Positions 25,468-40,640 of a stretch of 64,000 nt of DNA are shown here, piece by piece (positions within the stretch are counted from its first letter, which is position 1; each line of letters begins with the position of its first letter). Origin of the DNA: Cunninghamella blakesleeana. Lineage: Eukaryota > Mucoromycota > Mucoromycetes > Mucorales > Cunninghamellaceae. Both the position numbers and the translations under genes were made by a program. The stretch is from the NCBI GenBank assembly GCA_017871115.1, contig JAFCIZ010000005.1:806001-870000 (forward strand), in the 5' to 3' direction. A model generated the notes under the pieces. The model was not told where the DNA came from and made no database searches. It was given only the letters and a program-made list of their open reading frames with translations.

Positions 25468-26058
25468 TCTCTAATCCATCCAAGTCTTTATATATATATA
25501 TTGTATTATATTACGAATATTGAATTATCTTTTTTAGAAAAAATTTTTATATCCAACTATTAACCTACAAGTCATCTTTATTTAATAAATAATAAATAAA
25601 ATAAAAGGTAAAGAGAAGAGCAAAAAGGATATAAAACAAAAGTTGAGAAATGAAAAAAAAAAAAAGGAAAATAGGGTAACGAAACACAAGGATTAGAAAG
25701 TTTAATAAAAAATACGAATACGTGGTTTTCCTTATCCAGAAATGGAATCCAGTCTTTTAAATATAATCCTTATTTTATTATTACTATTTTATTTTATTTA
25801 ATACTCAATAGGTGTAACTTTAATCTCACATATACAATCGCCCTTCTAAAAACATAATAATTACAATTAAACTTTGATGTACCTATTTATTTTATACTCA
25901 GTTAATAGTATTTAGAATGATTTATAACTTTAAAAAAATAAAAAATTAAATAGTAATTATTTGTCTTTCTCCCTCTTCTTTCTTTTTCGTTTTCATTTTC
26001 ATTTTATTTTTCTATTTATTTCATCCTCACTCCATTCATTTAAATTTTTTTTAAAAAA
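25468..26058. other. Intergenic region upstream of aldehyde dehydrogenase
   Basis: No gene seen. A pyrimidine-rich leader (CTTTCTCCCTCTTCTTTC, near 25960) precedes the ALDH start at 26059. Confidence 0.5.
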
Positions 26059-28622
<2,564 letters not shown>

Positions 28623-29230
28623 AAATGTTTAAATTAATATTTTTTTTTAAAAAAAAAGGTTATCTTTCCATTCCCTAATTATTATATACTTTTTTTTTAA
28701 AAAAAAAAAAACTTTCCTTATTGATATGACAAAAAACCTTTTTAAAAAAAACTATTTCTGTTGTTTAAATTATTGTATGCCTAGCCTTATATCTATATCT
28801 ATTTATTATTACTATCACTATTACTATTATTATTATTATTTATCTTTTAATTTATATATTAATTATTCTTTTGTATTCTCTATAATTATATTAATTCTAC
28901 CCAAACCATTCATTATATTTTAATAAAAGCAAGAAATAATACCAATTTTATAAATTGTACATTATTTATTAATAAGATAAAAAAAAAACAATCAGTCTTA
29001 ATTATATCAACTCTATGATTAAATTAAATATAAAATATCCAGATCTAAGCACTGTATATATAAATAAAGTGGATATTCTAAATCTACATAAAAAAAGTAC
29101 TGGGATCAAAGATAAAAAATTCCTACTTCTCGAAAATTTTCGCCTTTTAAAAAAATATATCTTTTGCTTTTATTATTATAATTATATTATTATTAATATT
29201 TTTTCCAACTTTTTTATTATTCATTTAACC
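28623..29230. other. Intergenic region, ALDH to CCDC97-like gene
   Basis: No gene seen. It has T/A homopolymer junctions near 28640 and 28690 and TTA/TAC triplet-like runs near 28810-28850. A 65-codon frame there is low-complexity. Confidence 0.5.
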
Positions 29231-30272
29231 ATGACCTCTTTTCAAGAAAGTGCACTTGTTTTTATTAAAGAACATATTGAAGAGATACAACTCCATGATA
29301 AAACATTAACTTTGGAACAAAAACAAAATATGCTTTCGCAATGGTTAGAATGTGATCCGCATTATTTTATAAAGCAATTGAAAACTTATTTACCTATGGA
29401 CCTATTAACACTCTACTATGATAATTTACAAATAAGTATAAAAACATATACGAATACATACATACATATATATACTTAAATAGGCTGTTTATGTGCATAT
29501 CTATAAAGAGGAGCTACTTTTTTATATTATGTATGACTATTTATGTGTCGAATAATTTATCTTTATTTTTTTATATCTAATCATTTTATTATATATTAAA
29601 ATAGACGATTCAGATAATGATGAGCCTATAGATCAACAACAACCTACAACCAAAGTTAATATTAAAAAACAACATAATATTATTCGAAACCGACGATATC
29701 ATTATTTGATTCATCACTTACGAGCTGAAGGCTATTTTTCTGACGATAATATTCAGCTACGGTATCCAGTACTACATGAAGAATTCATTGGACAATATAT
29801 TCCAAAAGAAGAAAAATATGCACCTTTTAAAGACGATATGACATTAGTGGAAAGGGTTTATCATGGGATGGATAATAGATATGTAAAAGAAGAATACGAA
29901 AAACATAAACGAACAGAAGAAGAACAATTTGAAGAAGAAGAAGACGATGATGATGATGACGAAGAAGAAGAGGAAGAGGAAATGGATAAAGGAAAAGGAA
30001 AAAAAGAAAAAGAGGATGAAATGAATGGGCAAGATTTAATAAATTCAAATGAATGGGAATCAAGAGAGGAAAAACATGAAGAATTAGTTCGGTTATTAGA
30101 AGAACAGTGGGTAGATGGATTAGATACTACTTTTGATTATAGTATAGTAGATAATAATGAACTCTATGATGATTTAGTACAAGAAAATCAAGATATTCAG
30201 GATCAATATTTCGATGATGAACCAGAGGATGTAAATGTTATTAATACAGATACTGGTGTATTGGATTATTAG
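29231..30272 (+). CDS. CCDC97-like (DUF2052) acidic protein
   Basis: Two exons: 29231-29435 and 29605-30272, giving 290 aa. The core after the intron, with NRRYHYLIHHLRAEGYFSDD, LRYPVLHEEFIGQYI and a C-terminal block with acidic aromatic motifs (YDDLVQENQDIQDQYFDDEP), matches the CCDC97 family, reported as U2 snRNP/spliceosome-associated in animals. The N-terminal segment (residues 1-68) is helical. Residues about 165-195 are almost pure Asp/Glu, followed by a Lys/Glu run. The in-frame upstream extension, which uses a non-ATG start, has no support. The ATG at 29231 directly follows a T-rich leader. Function in fungi is inferred from the family only. Confidence 0.8.
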
Positions 30273-30497
30273 TATTATAATATATGTATATTCCATCTTA
30301 ATAATCAACATTACGTTTTCTTTTTTTTTTCCTACTCTTTATAAATTATAATTTTATTATTAATACTATTAATACTTTTTATTTCATTTTTATTTTTTAT
30401 TTTTTTTTTTTTAAAAAAAAAGAATGCTGTATACATTAAATAAAATAAAAATATAATGCTATTTTTTTTTCTAACTCTTTTATGTAAAAATATATGG

Positions 30498-32444
30498 TTA
30501 TTCCCAATCATCATCATCGTCATCTTCATCATCACTTTGCATAGCTGTTTGACGTTGTTTTAATACTGCTGCAAGACTAGATGCTAAATCACCACCTCCA
30601 TTATTATCTTCATGACTAGATTCTGATGCTGTTGATACTGCTGCAGCACCTAAACCTAAACCTGCACCTGCACCAACTGCTGCTGCTGTACCAAGTTTTG
30701 GGCTATTTTTTAATTGACCTGTTTTTTTCAGTGAACCAAAACCACCTGTTGCACGAATAGATGCCATTAAATTAGATCTACCATCTGACGATGGTGGAAT
30801 GTTTGCTGGTGGAGGAGGAGGACCATTTGATGATGAAGTAGGTGGTGGAGGCGGAGGAGGGGGTGGAGCTCCACCTCCCATCATTGGAGGAGGAGGAGGT
30901 GGTGGTGGTGGTGGAATACTATTATTCATTTGATTATTCATATTTGGTATAGGTGGAGGAGGTAAATTAGGTTGAGTTTGTCTAGAGCCACGTTGAGGAA
31001 TAGGTGGAGCTGAAGATGCTATAGAAGTGGGAGGTGGAGGGCGGTTATTTCTTAATGGAGGTGGAGGTGGAGGTGGAGTAGCAGATGATAATCCAGTATT
31101 TATTGTTTTTTTTCTTGGTGGAGGAGGTGGAGGTGGACGTTTTCCTAATTAGTAAATATAAATGTATACATATTTATAGTTAATAAAGAGTGCCGTTTTT
31201 TTATTATTGTCATCATTATTATCGTTGTTATTTTCTCTTTCTCTTTCCTTTTCCTTTCTTTCTTTCTTTCTTTCTTTTTTTTTTTTTTTTTTTTTTAAAA
31301 AAATACCTGTCTTTGTTGAAGGTAGTGGAGGAGGAGCAGGTGCAGATGGATTTGGTATTGATCTTGCTGGAGGAGATGATCTCATAGCATTATTATTATT
31401 AATAGGAGGAGGAGGAGGAGGGACAGAACTGTTTGCATTGGTAGTGTTATGTTGACTAAGAAATTGTTGTATAAAATCTTGATTTTGACTTATTTCCTCC
31501 GCAGAAATGCCAAGTGCCTTTAGTTGTGCAATGATATCATTTTGATTTGGATCATTATTTTCTATCGTAAAACCTTTTTCAGTTGTATACCCAATATGGC
31601 CTAGATGACGAAATTCTGATGGAGTACCTATATCTTTTTTATCAATATGATTCTTTCGTGATGATATTTTCCATTGTCCATTTCCATTTTCATCTACATT
31701 ATAATAATAAAAATAAAATAATGTAAGTAACGAAAAAAAAAAAAAAAAAAATAGCCAAGAATTCTGATCCTACTTTTTCCTATGTTTATTTTTTACCTTT
31801 TAATTTAATAGCTTCCCGATTATTAACTTTTTTATAAAAAGTATCAGCTTCACCTTGATCAACAAACTCTAAAGCAGCAGTGAATTCATCCGTTTCAAAA
31901 GTATGAAAAAAAGAATTTTCTTTGATATATTCAAAACCATCGTATATTTCTTGTTCCCAAACCACTTTACGTTTCTTATAAGTACAATAAATATATAAAT
32001 ACATAAGTAAATACAACTATTGACAAGATTTATCTATTTTTACACCTATTCTCCCCTATTTTTTTCTTTCATTCTTTTTAATACTTACTTCTAAATCAAT
32101 TATACGAATAAAAAAAGAGTTTCTTTTCTTTTTGTCTTTACAGAAAGCAGTTGCGCCCCATAACTGAGAGTAAGTCCAAGTCGAAGAATTACTCGGTAAG
32201 GCTACATATAATCTAGCTACTGCTGCTGTTATAATTTTCTAAAAATAAAATACATTAAAACAATAAAAAAAAGAAAAAATAGAAAAGATTAGATTCTTTT
32301 CGTATTAAAACTTTTTTTTAAAAATTATACATTTTTTATATTAGTATATGGATGGATTTATTAAATAATTTCACTTACTGATGTTGGAAGTGCTTTTCTA
32401 ACGAGGTTTTTATCTTCAGGCGTAGGTAGCGTTACAGATGGCAT
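30498..32444 (-). CDS. WASP/Las17-type actin nucleation promoting factor with CRIB motif
   Basis: Five exons: 32444-32379, 32238-32089, 31974-31797, 31693-31307 and 31144-30498, giving 475 aa. It activates the Arp2/3 complex at sites of endocytosis and polar growth. The WH1 (EVH1) domain occupies about 20-130, with ARLYVALP, WTYSQLWGATAF and VVWEQEIYDGFEY. A clean CRIB motif follows at 153-166 (IGTPSEFRHLGHIG), then a helix of the GTPase-binding region (IIAQLKALGISAEEI). A long polyproline region, a WH2 motif (RSNLMASIRATGGFGSLKK) and an acidic tail ending DDDDDWE with the conserved terminal Trp complete the VCA module. An Ala/Gly-rich spacer near 410-440 is unusual. The CRIB implies direct control by Cdc42/Rac, unlike S. 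cerevisiae Las17, which lacks it. The neighbouring CCDC97-like gene converges with only 225 nt between stops. Confidence 0.94.
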
Positions 32445-33788
32445 TTTACTAACATAAAATATTAATTAATTTTGAAAAAAGAAAGAAAGTGTAAAAAAAA
32501 AAATTAGAGCTTTAATGATTTTATTTTTCCACACCGGTATTTAAATTTTTAGCGTGCCATTTTTAAATTTGGTAATCGCATCAGTAATATATACTTTTAT
32601 GCTATTATTAGAAATGCTTGGTAAACTTCGTGTATTACTATAATAATAAGAATAAACAAAACCACTTTTCCTTATATTATCTAAATTTAATATGAGTATA
32701 TTATTGTTTATTTATTTATTGTTATAATTGGTTGGCTTGAAAATTTGATTAGTTTGTATTAAATGATACTTGTAAGCTTGCAATTCATTAAATATTAATT
32801 AAATTAAATATAATTAAATGGAGTGATTTATTTATTATGCTACGTACTAGATCATGCAAAATATTTACAAATATAAGAATAGAAACCTTGACTTAATATA
32901 GAATTACAGATACCATCATTTTTTAATGAATAATTTATCAAGTTTACTTTCATACCACAATTCATTTCATCAATTTTTACAAATTTAATAATAAAACAAA
33001 TGTCCATTCTCGATACACTTTGGATGAAAAAAAATATAAGCTTTTTTTTTTTTAAAAAAAAAGATTGAGATATCTTTGTAGAATTAATGAAGTATATTAG
33101 ACGAAAACCAAAAAAAAAAAAACATCCATTTTTTTTTTTATTATTATTTGATCAATTAAAATAAGATATAATGGAAGAAAAAGAATATATATATATAAAT
33201 CATGATCACAAAATATATAATTCTATATTTTAAATTGCGAAATTAAGATGTACTAACTTTAATAACATACAACGTGTCAACTTCCAATTATCCTGGCTAC
33301 GTACGTAGGTATTAATTAGGGTATCTTGGGTTAAAACACGTAGGAAGTACATATTGTAACATATAAAAGTATAAAAAACCAAAGATAATAATGTTTGAAA
33401 ACAATAGTAGTAAAAACAATATATAGTTCAAACACAAGTCTTTTTTAGTCTAATTAAAATGGTTCAAGTCTAATTAAAATTAATCTTTTTCTTTATGTTT
33501 ACTATCAAAAATAAAGATAAAGTTGGGTAAATCGGCATTTCTTTTTTTTTTTTTTTAAAAAAAAAAAAAAGGTATATGTGTAATTAAATAATAAGTGGTA
33601 TTAATGAAATCATAATTATAAAAATAAAGAATAATAATAAAAAAGTGAAAAGAATTAAAGTTTATTTGACTACTAGGTTGCACAAAAAAACTCAGCGTTT
33701 GATTTATATTTTTTAAAGAATTTTTTAAACTTTTTTTTTTCTCTTTTTCCTTTTTTTTTATTATTATCTTAAAAAATTATATAATTAA
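32445..33788. promoter_or_regulatory. Divergent promoter region, WASP and Skt5-like gene
   Basis: No gene seen in 1.3 kb. A near-exact direct repeat of AGTCTAATTAAAAT lies at about 33447 and 33469. T/A homopolymer junctions lie near 33045 and 33545 (about T14A14). ACCGGTATTTAAATTT near 32534 weakly resembles the recurrent TTAAATTCCG element. Confidence 0.4.
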
Positions 33789-34246
33789 ATGGATATATAT
33801 GACGAAGCTGGAGGGAAACCATTATCAATCAAAGATTTAAAGTTTGATGGTCTTTCAATGAATGAGTCTTCCACATCTTTATCCTCTCCTCATTCAGTGA
33901 ATAGTAATATTGATAAAAACTCACTTCATAGCCAATCTAAATCATCTACTATATCGAAACCTAGCTCTTTATACACCGATGAACAGCTTAAAGATATCAG
34001 CAATAACAATAGTAATGATAATAATACTTTGTTTTTATCATCTAATTCAGAAATAAATACATCTACCCCATCTTTAAATAATAATATTAATACAAATGAC
34101 AACAACAACGATACTATTTACTATGATAATCACAATAATAATAATTATATTAATGATGATACTGACTACAACTCCACTCAATCGAATATACCATCAATAA
34201 ATCCTTCTACTACTTTAACAAGAGGTGCATCTTTATTAGCTATGTC

Positions 34247-34303
<57 letters not shown>

Positions 34304-36107
34304 TAATAATAATACAAACTTACCTTCAACTCAACAAGGAGTACCAAATTTAAATCCACCTACCACTTTACAAAGAGGTGCCTCCTTAGCAAATCACATA
34401 AATCAAGATCATAATAATAATAATACCATGAATAATAATAATGATAATAGTATTCCTAATAATATTAATAATGATAATAATAATGATAATAATAATATTA
34501 ATAATAATAATGTTAACTTGGATCCTCAAAATAATCACAATATTCCTGTACAAATGATGCCACCACCTATGAATAATTATAACGGTCCATATCGACCTCG
34601 CCCACCTCCTCCCCAAGATTATTATTCACCTATGATGCAACCTCAACAACATCCATTACCACCACCACATCAACAGCAGCAACCTCCACTTGGTGGCCCT
34701 TCTCCTTATTATCATGGTCCTATGGGCACACCTAGACCTGGCTACGCACCATCTCCACCTAGACATGGTTATGCACCTTCACCCAGACCTGGTTATGCAC
34801 CATCACCTTACATGAGACCTATGCCACCACCACAAGGTTCTTATGGAATGCCACCACCTCCACCATTGGCCTCTTCTGGTATGGTAGATAATAATTATAT
34901 GCCTGATAGTTCTGTTTATGTAGCAAATCAGGCCGGCAGAAAAATAAAACAAAGTCCTTACCCACCACCAAGCATGGAAAATTTACAACAATTTAGAGCA
35001 GAAGCATTACAAAGTCAAGATCCAAGAAAAATGTTAGATTTAGCAAAATACATGATGGAAGTAATGAATATTGTATGTCAAAAAGCCAATGCTACAGATC
35101 CAAAAAGAGCCAAAAAAATCAGGGACAGCATGACATTGGAAGCTCAAAAAATAGTGAAAAAATTAGCTTCTAATAGTGGGATGGGAAAAACAGGGTATGG
35201 AGAAGCTCAGTTTTATTTAGCGGATTGTTATGGAAGTGGGAAGTTGGGATTATTAGTAGATCAAGATAAGGCCTTTTCACTTTATTTACAAGGATCCAAA
35301 CAAAATCATGCAGGATGTACTTATCGGGTAGCCATTTGTTATGAAGCTGGAGCTGGAACAAAAAAAGATAATGGTCATGCTATTCAATTTTTAAAAAAGG
35401 CAGCTCATTTAGGTGAAGTCAGGGCAATGCATCGATTGGCTATGATACTCTTACGTGGTTCGTTAGGCCAGCCTAAAAATCCAAGAGAAGGCATCAGTTG
35501 GCTTGAAAGAGCTGCAGCTCAAGCCGATGAAGATTATCCTCAACCTATTCATGATTTGGGTGTTGCTTACGAAAAAGAAGGAATTCCATCTGTAATCCCA
35601 GATATCAATTATGCTCGTGATTTATTTACAACAGCAGCTCAATATGGCTATGCTCCCTCTCAATTCAAATTAGGGTTAGCTTATGAAAATGGTTTTTTGA
35701 ATTGTCCTATTGATCCTAGAAGATCCATTGCTTGGTATTCAAAAGCAGCCGAACAAGATGATATAGAATCTGAATTGGCATTATCCGGTTGGTATTTAAC
35801 AGGGGCAGATGGTGTATTACAACAGAATGATGGGGAAGCTTATTTATGGGCACGTAAAGCAGCTGATAAAGGAAATGCAAAGGCTGAATATGCTGTAGGC
35901 TATTATACCGAAACTGGGGTAGGTGTGGCTCAAAATTTGCAAGAAGCTAAAAAATGGTATATGCGTGCGGCTGCGCAAAACAATCGTAGAGCTATGTTAC
36001 GTTTAACTGAACTTAAAAAACATGGTCATTTACAACAAAGAAAAAATCATACCCGTCAAAATGGTGGTGGAAGACCTGAAAAAGATTCTGATTGTAGTAT
36101 AATGTAA
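33789..36107 (+). CDS. Skt5/Chs4-like SEL1-repeat chitin synthase regulator with CaaX tail
   Basis: A single-exon frame of 772 aa. Chs4/Skt5 proteins recruit and activate class IV chitin synthase at the membrane. Residues 1-270 are disordered and very Asn-rich. Residues about 270-400 are Pro/Tyr/Gln-rich, with GYAPSP repeats. The conserved region starts near 400 (PPPSMENLQQFRAEAL) and contains about seven SEL1 repeats (about 460-745), such as AQFYLADCYGSGKLG and AEYAVGYYTETGVGVAQN. The C-terminus ends DCSIM, a CaaX box, so farnesylation is expected as for yeast Skt5. The repeat GVPNLNPPTTLQRGASL appears as a near duplicate of an earlier PSINPSTTLTRGASL, which suggests an internal duplication in the N-terminal region. 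It has a paralogue at 62134-63960. Confidence 0.93.
34248..34301 (+). repeat. (AAT)18 coding trinucleotide repeat
   Basis: Eighteen perfect AAT codons give an uninterrupted Asn tract within the Skt5-like protein. GAT and three more AAT follow. Confidence 0.95.
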
Positions 36108-38590
36108 AATAAATATAAAAATAAAAAAAAAATAAACAATTTTTAGATATTCTTTTCATTTAATACATACGTACTACTAAACTCTTTTATTTTTCTTATC
36201 CTTATTTATTATTATTGATACACTATTTAATTGTTTTTTAAAATAAATAAATTATAAAATCTAATTTATTGGTATAAAAGAAGAGCAAAAAAGGAAATAA
36301 TAAAAAGGTGGGAGAGCTCTTATTATTTAGGTGGTTTTTACCTTATAGGGAAAGAATAAAGGGGATGGGAGGCTGAGGTGTGAGATCAATAGTAAAAGAA
36401 CCATTGAGAACATATATCTGAATTTACACTTGTAAAAAAAATCTTTCTTTTTATTTTTATTTTTCACTTTATATCTATACATTTACATTGACTTATTAAA
36501 AAATATAGAAATTAATAGTTACGAGGGCATAAAGAAAACTCTTTTATTCTATTATTGTTCAATTACAATTTCAATACAATTGATCTATTATCTGACTAGA
36601 TAAATAAAAATATGGCTTAAACACAATTCTTTAATTTAATCTGCAAATGTTCAGAGTCACTGAATGTAAAGTTAGTGTACGTATAAAACGTGATTTTGCC
36701 AAGGATTTTTTAAACTGTCAAGTCAAATGATTAATTATTTAGGTATTTGCTATGTAAATACTATATATATATATATGTATATATAATTGCGTTATATCTT
36801 TTTTCTTCTTGATTTTTATTTTCTTATATTTAATTGCAATGAGAAAGTAGAGATGGTACAAAAAAAAAATTCAAAAAGAGTAAAAAAAAATTGCACGCAG
36901 TAAATGTGATATAATTTCCATATTTAAAATGCTTTTTAAATTATTGTATATACTGGTTTTTTTCCTTTAATTTATTCTTAATTGTAGTATTTAAAATACA
37001 TTTTTAAATAATAATTGTCTGTTCACACTCTATTACTTAACCAGTATTTTTAATATAACGATTAAATGGTATGGTACGTAGAGAAAACTAGGTGGATCAA
37101 AAAATAAATTCTGGAGGCGCTGTTTTAACTATTTATGAAAATTCCATTTTTGTCTTTTCACTTGCATTTTTTTTAAAAAAGACTAAATGCATTTTTTATA
37201 TTAAAGGTTATTTCTTTTATGGAACATAATTATTGTTATATTTATTTTGTGATACAATAAATCAAGTCAATACGTAAATATTTATTTCTGAATTATTATA
37301 ATATATTTATTTGGTTTTATAATTTTAAGTGTATGGTAGCCGAATATTTTCTTTCTTGGTAAGTAGATTCTTTTATGATAAAATATGGCTTTTGTTGTAT
37401 ATATTATGTAATATATATAACCTATAAGCATTTTTTATTTAAACTATTTAAATTGATCGATTCACAATCTCTGGTTGATATTTTGTGATTTCTTGCTTGT
37501 AGATACTGTACTAATTATTGGTATTGGTTTTTTATGATTAACTATTATAATTATTAGTGCTGGGGTTTTATAATCTCTCTTAGTTGTCTTTTATAATCAT
37601 CAGCGTTATTTTTTTGCTATTTATTCATAGTTAGTTTTTTTTTGTGTTTAATTTTAATCATGTTCTTGACCTTGATTCTTTATAATTTTCAGTTGGCTTT
37701 TTTTGATTAATGGTTATATTTTTTTTAGTTATGGTACTCATATTTTATCCGATTTGATTTTTTTTGATTTTAATCAAGATAATCCTCTGATTTAATCAGG
37801 ATGGTTCTCTTTTTATTCAAAATAGCTAATTCTTCCTATACTTATTATATTTATACATTTCCTTGACATATTGTAAATATCATATGACCATTGTGGTAAT
37901 TGTTTACCAGAATTAGTCACTGTATAGCGTTTTAACAAGTTATGATGAGATTTAGTGGTACTACATAATATCTTGAAAGTAATTTTTATGATATTATTAT
38001 TGTTATTTTATTCATATCATACGCTGCCATTTAAATGTTGGTTTAACAGAGTATGATGAAATATCTGTAACATATTGTTTTTAATAATATTAAATAAATT
38101 TTGCTTTTTATTATTTTTATTTTTATTATTATTATTATATATCTGTATACTTGTGCTATAACAAAATAATAATTACTACTATTGTTTTTAATGAGCATTT
38201 TAACGATATGACTAAAATAAGTAAATAATATAAAAACAAAAAGAAATAACAAAATAAATAAATAGTAAATCTAATAACTATATTTTATATTTAAAATCAT
38301 CATTATATGAACGAAAATAAACTAGTAGTTTGTATATATGCATTTTTTTTTATTATTTTATGGAAGAGAAATCCATGTAGGAAATAGGAACAGTATCTCA
38401 AAAAATTCGGAATTTAAATAAATTTTATATATTTTGGGTTGATCAATTTTTTTCCACTCTTCTTTTTAATGTTATTTTTTTTATTAAAAAAAGTAGAAAC
38501 TTAAAAAATAGATTATATTAATATTAATAATTACATATATATTTATATACACAATCATACACGCATACAACATACAACAATTTTACACAT
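36108..38590. other. Long gene-poor region
   Basis: No gene supported in 2.5 kb. From about 37470 to 37810 the plus strand is T-rich, with recurring TATAATCATCAGC / ATAATTATTAGTG and TTTTGATTTTAATCA-like units. On the minus strand this reads as short coding-like blocks (for example ADDYKRQLREIIKPQH) interrupted by stops. The HDAC promoter, with the reverse form of the recurrent element (38408-38418), lies at the right end. Confidence 0.4.
38408..38418 (-). promoter_or_regulatory. Recurrent promoter element, reverse orientation (upstream of HDAC)
   Basis: The plus strand reads CGGAATTTAAA, the complement of TTTAAATTCCG. It lies about 175 nt upstream of the HDAC start. Function is inferred from recurrence. 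Confidence 0.35.
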
Positions 38591-40294
38591 ATGCCACCAC
38601 GAAAAAGCCAAAATAATGAAGAAACTTTTATGGAAGATTATAAATCATCACAGAAAAAAAAATATATGTCAACAAGTAATGTTAGATTAGCTTCACATAA
38701 TAAAACTCGTGTATCTTATTTTCATGATGAAGGTGTTGGAAATTATCATTATGGGGTAATCATATATCACTTTTATATACTTTTAAAATGCTATATATGC
38801 TCTTTTTTTGTTTGATTTTGAATGTTTTTTTTTATAGTCATTTTTTTTTCTTCTATTTTATTTTTTTAATATATACCTTCCGTATCAACAACATCAACAA
38901 CAATGATAATATTAATAATAATAATAGGAACGACATCCAATGAAACCACATCGTTTAACATTAACAAATCACTTGGTATTGAATTATGGTTTACATAAAA
39001 AAATGGAGGTATTTCAACCACGGCGTGCAACAGATAATGAAATATTAGAATTTCACGCTCCTGATTATGTTGATTTTTTAAAAAGGTAATAAATACAAAT
39101 ATGGATAATAATAATATAAAATATATAAATATATCTGTATACATTTGTATACTAATCTTTTATTTACTCATTGTTATTATTATTATTAGAGTAACACCAG
39201 ATAATGCAGAAGAATTCGAACATGTGTTTCAACGATTTAATGTTGGTGATGATTGTCCTATATTTGATGGTATCTATGATTTTTGTCAACGGTATGCTGG
39301 AGCGTCAATTGAAGCATCAAGAAAATTAATAGCAGATGGAGCCGATATATGTATCAATTGGTCAGGCGGATTACATCATGCTAAAAAAAGTGAAGCTAGT
39401 GGGTTTTGTTACGTCAATGATATCGTCTTGGGGATTTTAGAATTATTACGCTACTTTCCAAGAGTACTTTATGTAGATATAGATATTCATCATGGTGATG
39501 GGGTACAAGAGGCATTTTATTCAACAGATCGTGTCATGACAGTCTCTTTCCACAAATACAATGGTGATTTTTTTCCTGGCACAGGGCATCTTGATGAAAT
39601 AGGGACTTCTTTGGGTAAATATTATTCAGTTAATGTACCTTTAAGAGATGGAATTGATGATGATGCTTATATTTGGTTATTTAAAGAAGTGATGGATGGC
39701 GTCATGGCTACATTTCAACCTTCAGCTATCGTTCTTCAATGTGGTGCTGATTCGTTGGGTTGTGATCGATTAGGGTGTTTTAATCTCAGTATTGAAGCAC
39801 ATGGTCATTGTGTTCAAATTATGAAAGACTACAAGATACCTATGATGGTGGTAGGTGGAGGAGGATATACTGTTCGTAATGTGGCTCGATGTTGGACTTA
39901 TGAAACTTCTATCCTAGTCGATCAAGAATTATCTAATGATTTACCTCCTAATGAATACATTGATTTTTTCAGACCTGATTATCAATTACATCCTCATCTC
40001 TCTGGCCGTTTGGAAAATCAAAATGATCGTCAGTATTTATTAAAAGTAAGAGAGAGAATCATGGAACAGTTAAGGTATTTGGATGCGGCACCTAGTATAC
40101 AAATGCAAGAAATTCCCCCTGATATTCAAGGCTTTTTGGATGGTAATGAAGAATTGGACGATGAAGAAGATGATTCGGAATTTGGGAAAGATCAACGACG
40201 TTTACCTAAAAATCGCTTGGTTCCTGAAGCTGAATGGTATGAAGATGATGATGATAATGATGGTGAATTGGGTACTTCTGATATGGAAATGTAA
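38591..40294 (+). CDS. Class I histone deacetylase (HDAC3/Hos2-like)
   Basis: Three exons: 38591-38755, 38928-39085 and 39190-40294, giving 475 aa. It is a zinc-dependent nuclear deacetylase. The core starts [20 protein letters not shown]. The charge-relay histidines are His170/His171 ([11 protein letters not shown]). Zinc ligands include Asp206 and His208 ([15 protein letters not shown]). The transition-state Tyr is in [25 protein letters not shown] and [12 protein letters not shown] resemble HDAC3/Hos2 more than Rpd3, so a Set3C/NCoR-type role is likely. The N-terminus (first 38 residues, Lys/Gln-rich) and an acidic C-terminal tail (EELDDEEDD...) are lineage-specific. It converges on the exonuclease gene with 346 nt between stops. 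Confidence 0.95.
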
Positions 40295-40640
40295 ATAAGA
40301 TTACATATATATTAAAAAAAAGAAATAGGTTTACCTATTTTGCCAATTTTTTTTATACATTATAATTTTTTTATGTTTTAATTTTTTATAATTATATAAT
40401 CATTCTTCCCTTTTTTTCTTCTTATATATACTATATTATATTATATTTTATTCTTGATATAACTTTGTACAATAGTAACTATCAATTTATTCTTATTTTT
40501 TTTTTTTTTTCAAAAATAAATAAATAAATAAGTTGTTTATTTAATTAATTAATAATTTAAATACAAAAAAATAAATAGCAGTTATAATAATAGAAAAAAA
40601 AATACAGAGCGAAAAAAGATAAAAACAAATGATATAAAAG
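40295..40640. other. Short convergent intergenic region
   Basis: The 3' ends of the HDAC and exonuclease genes meet here. It holds AT-rich sequence with T runs and AATAAA-like signals and nothing else. Confidence 0.5.

Noticed and set aside
29827..30063. Antisense frames over the CCDC97-like gene
   Set aside because: They are the complement of the Glu/Asp repeat. Low-complexity Phe/Leu/His runs only.
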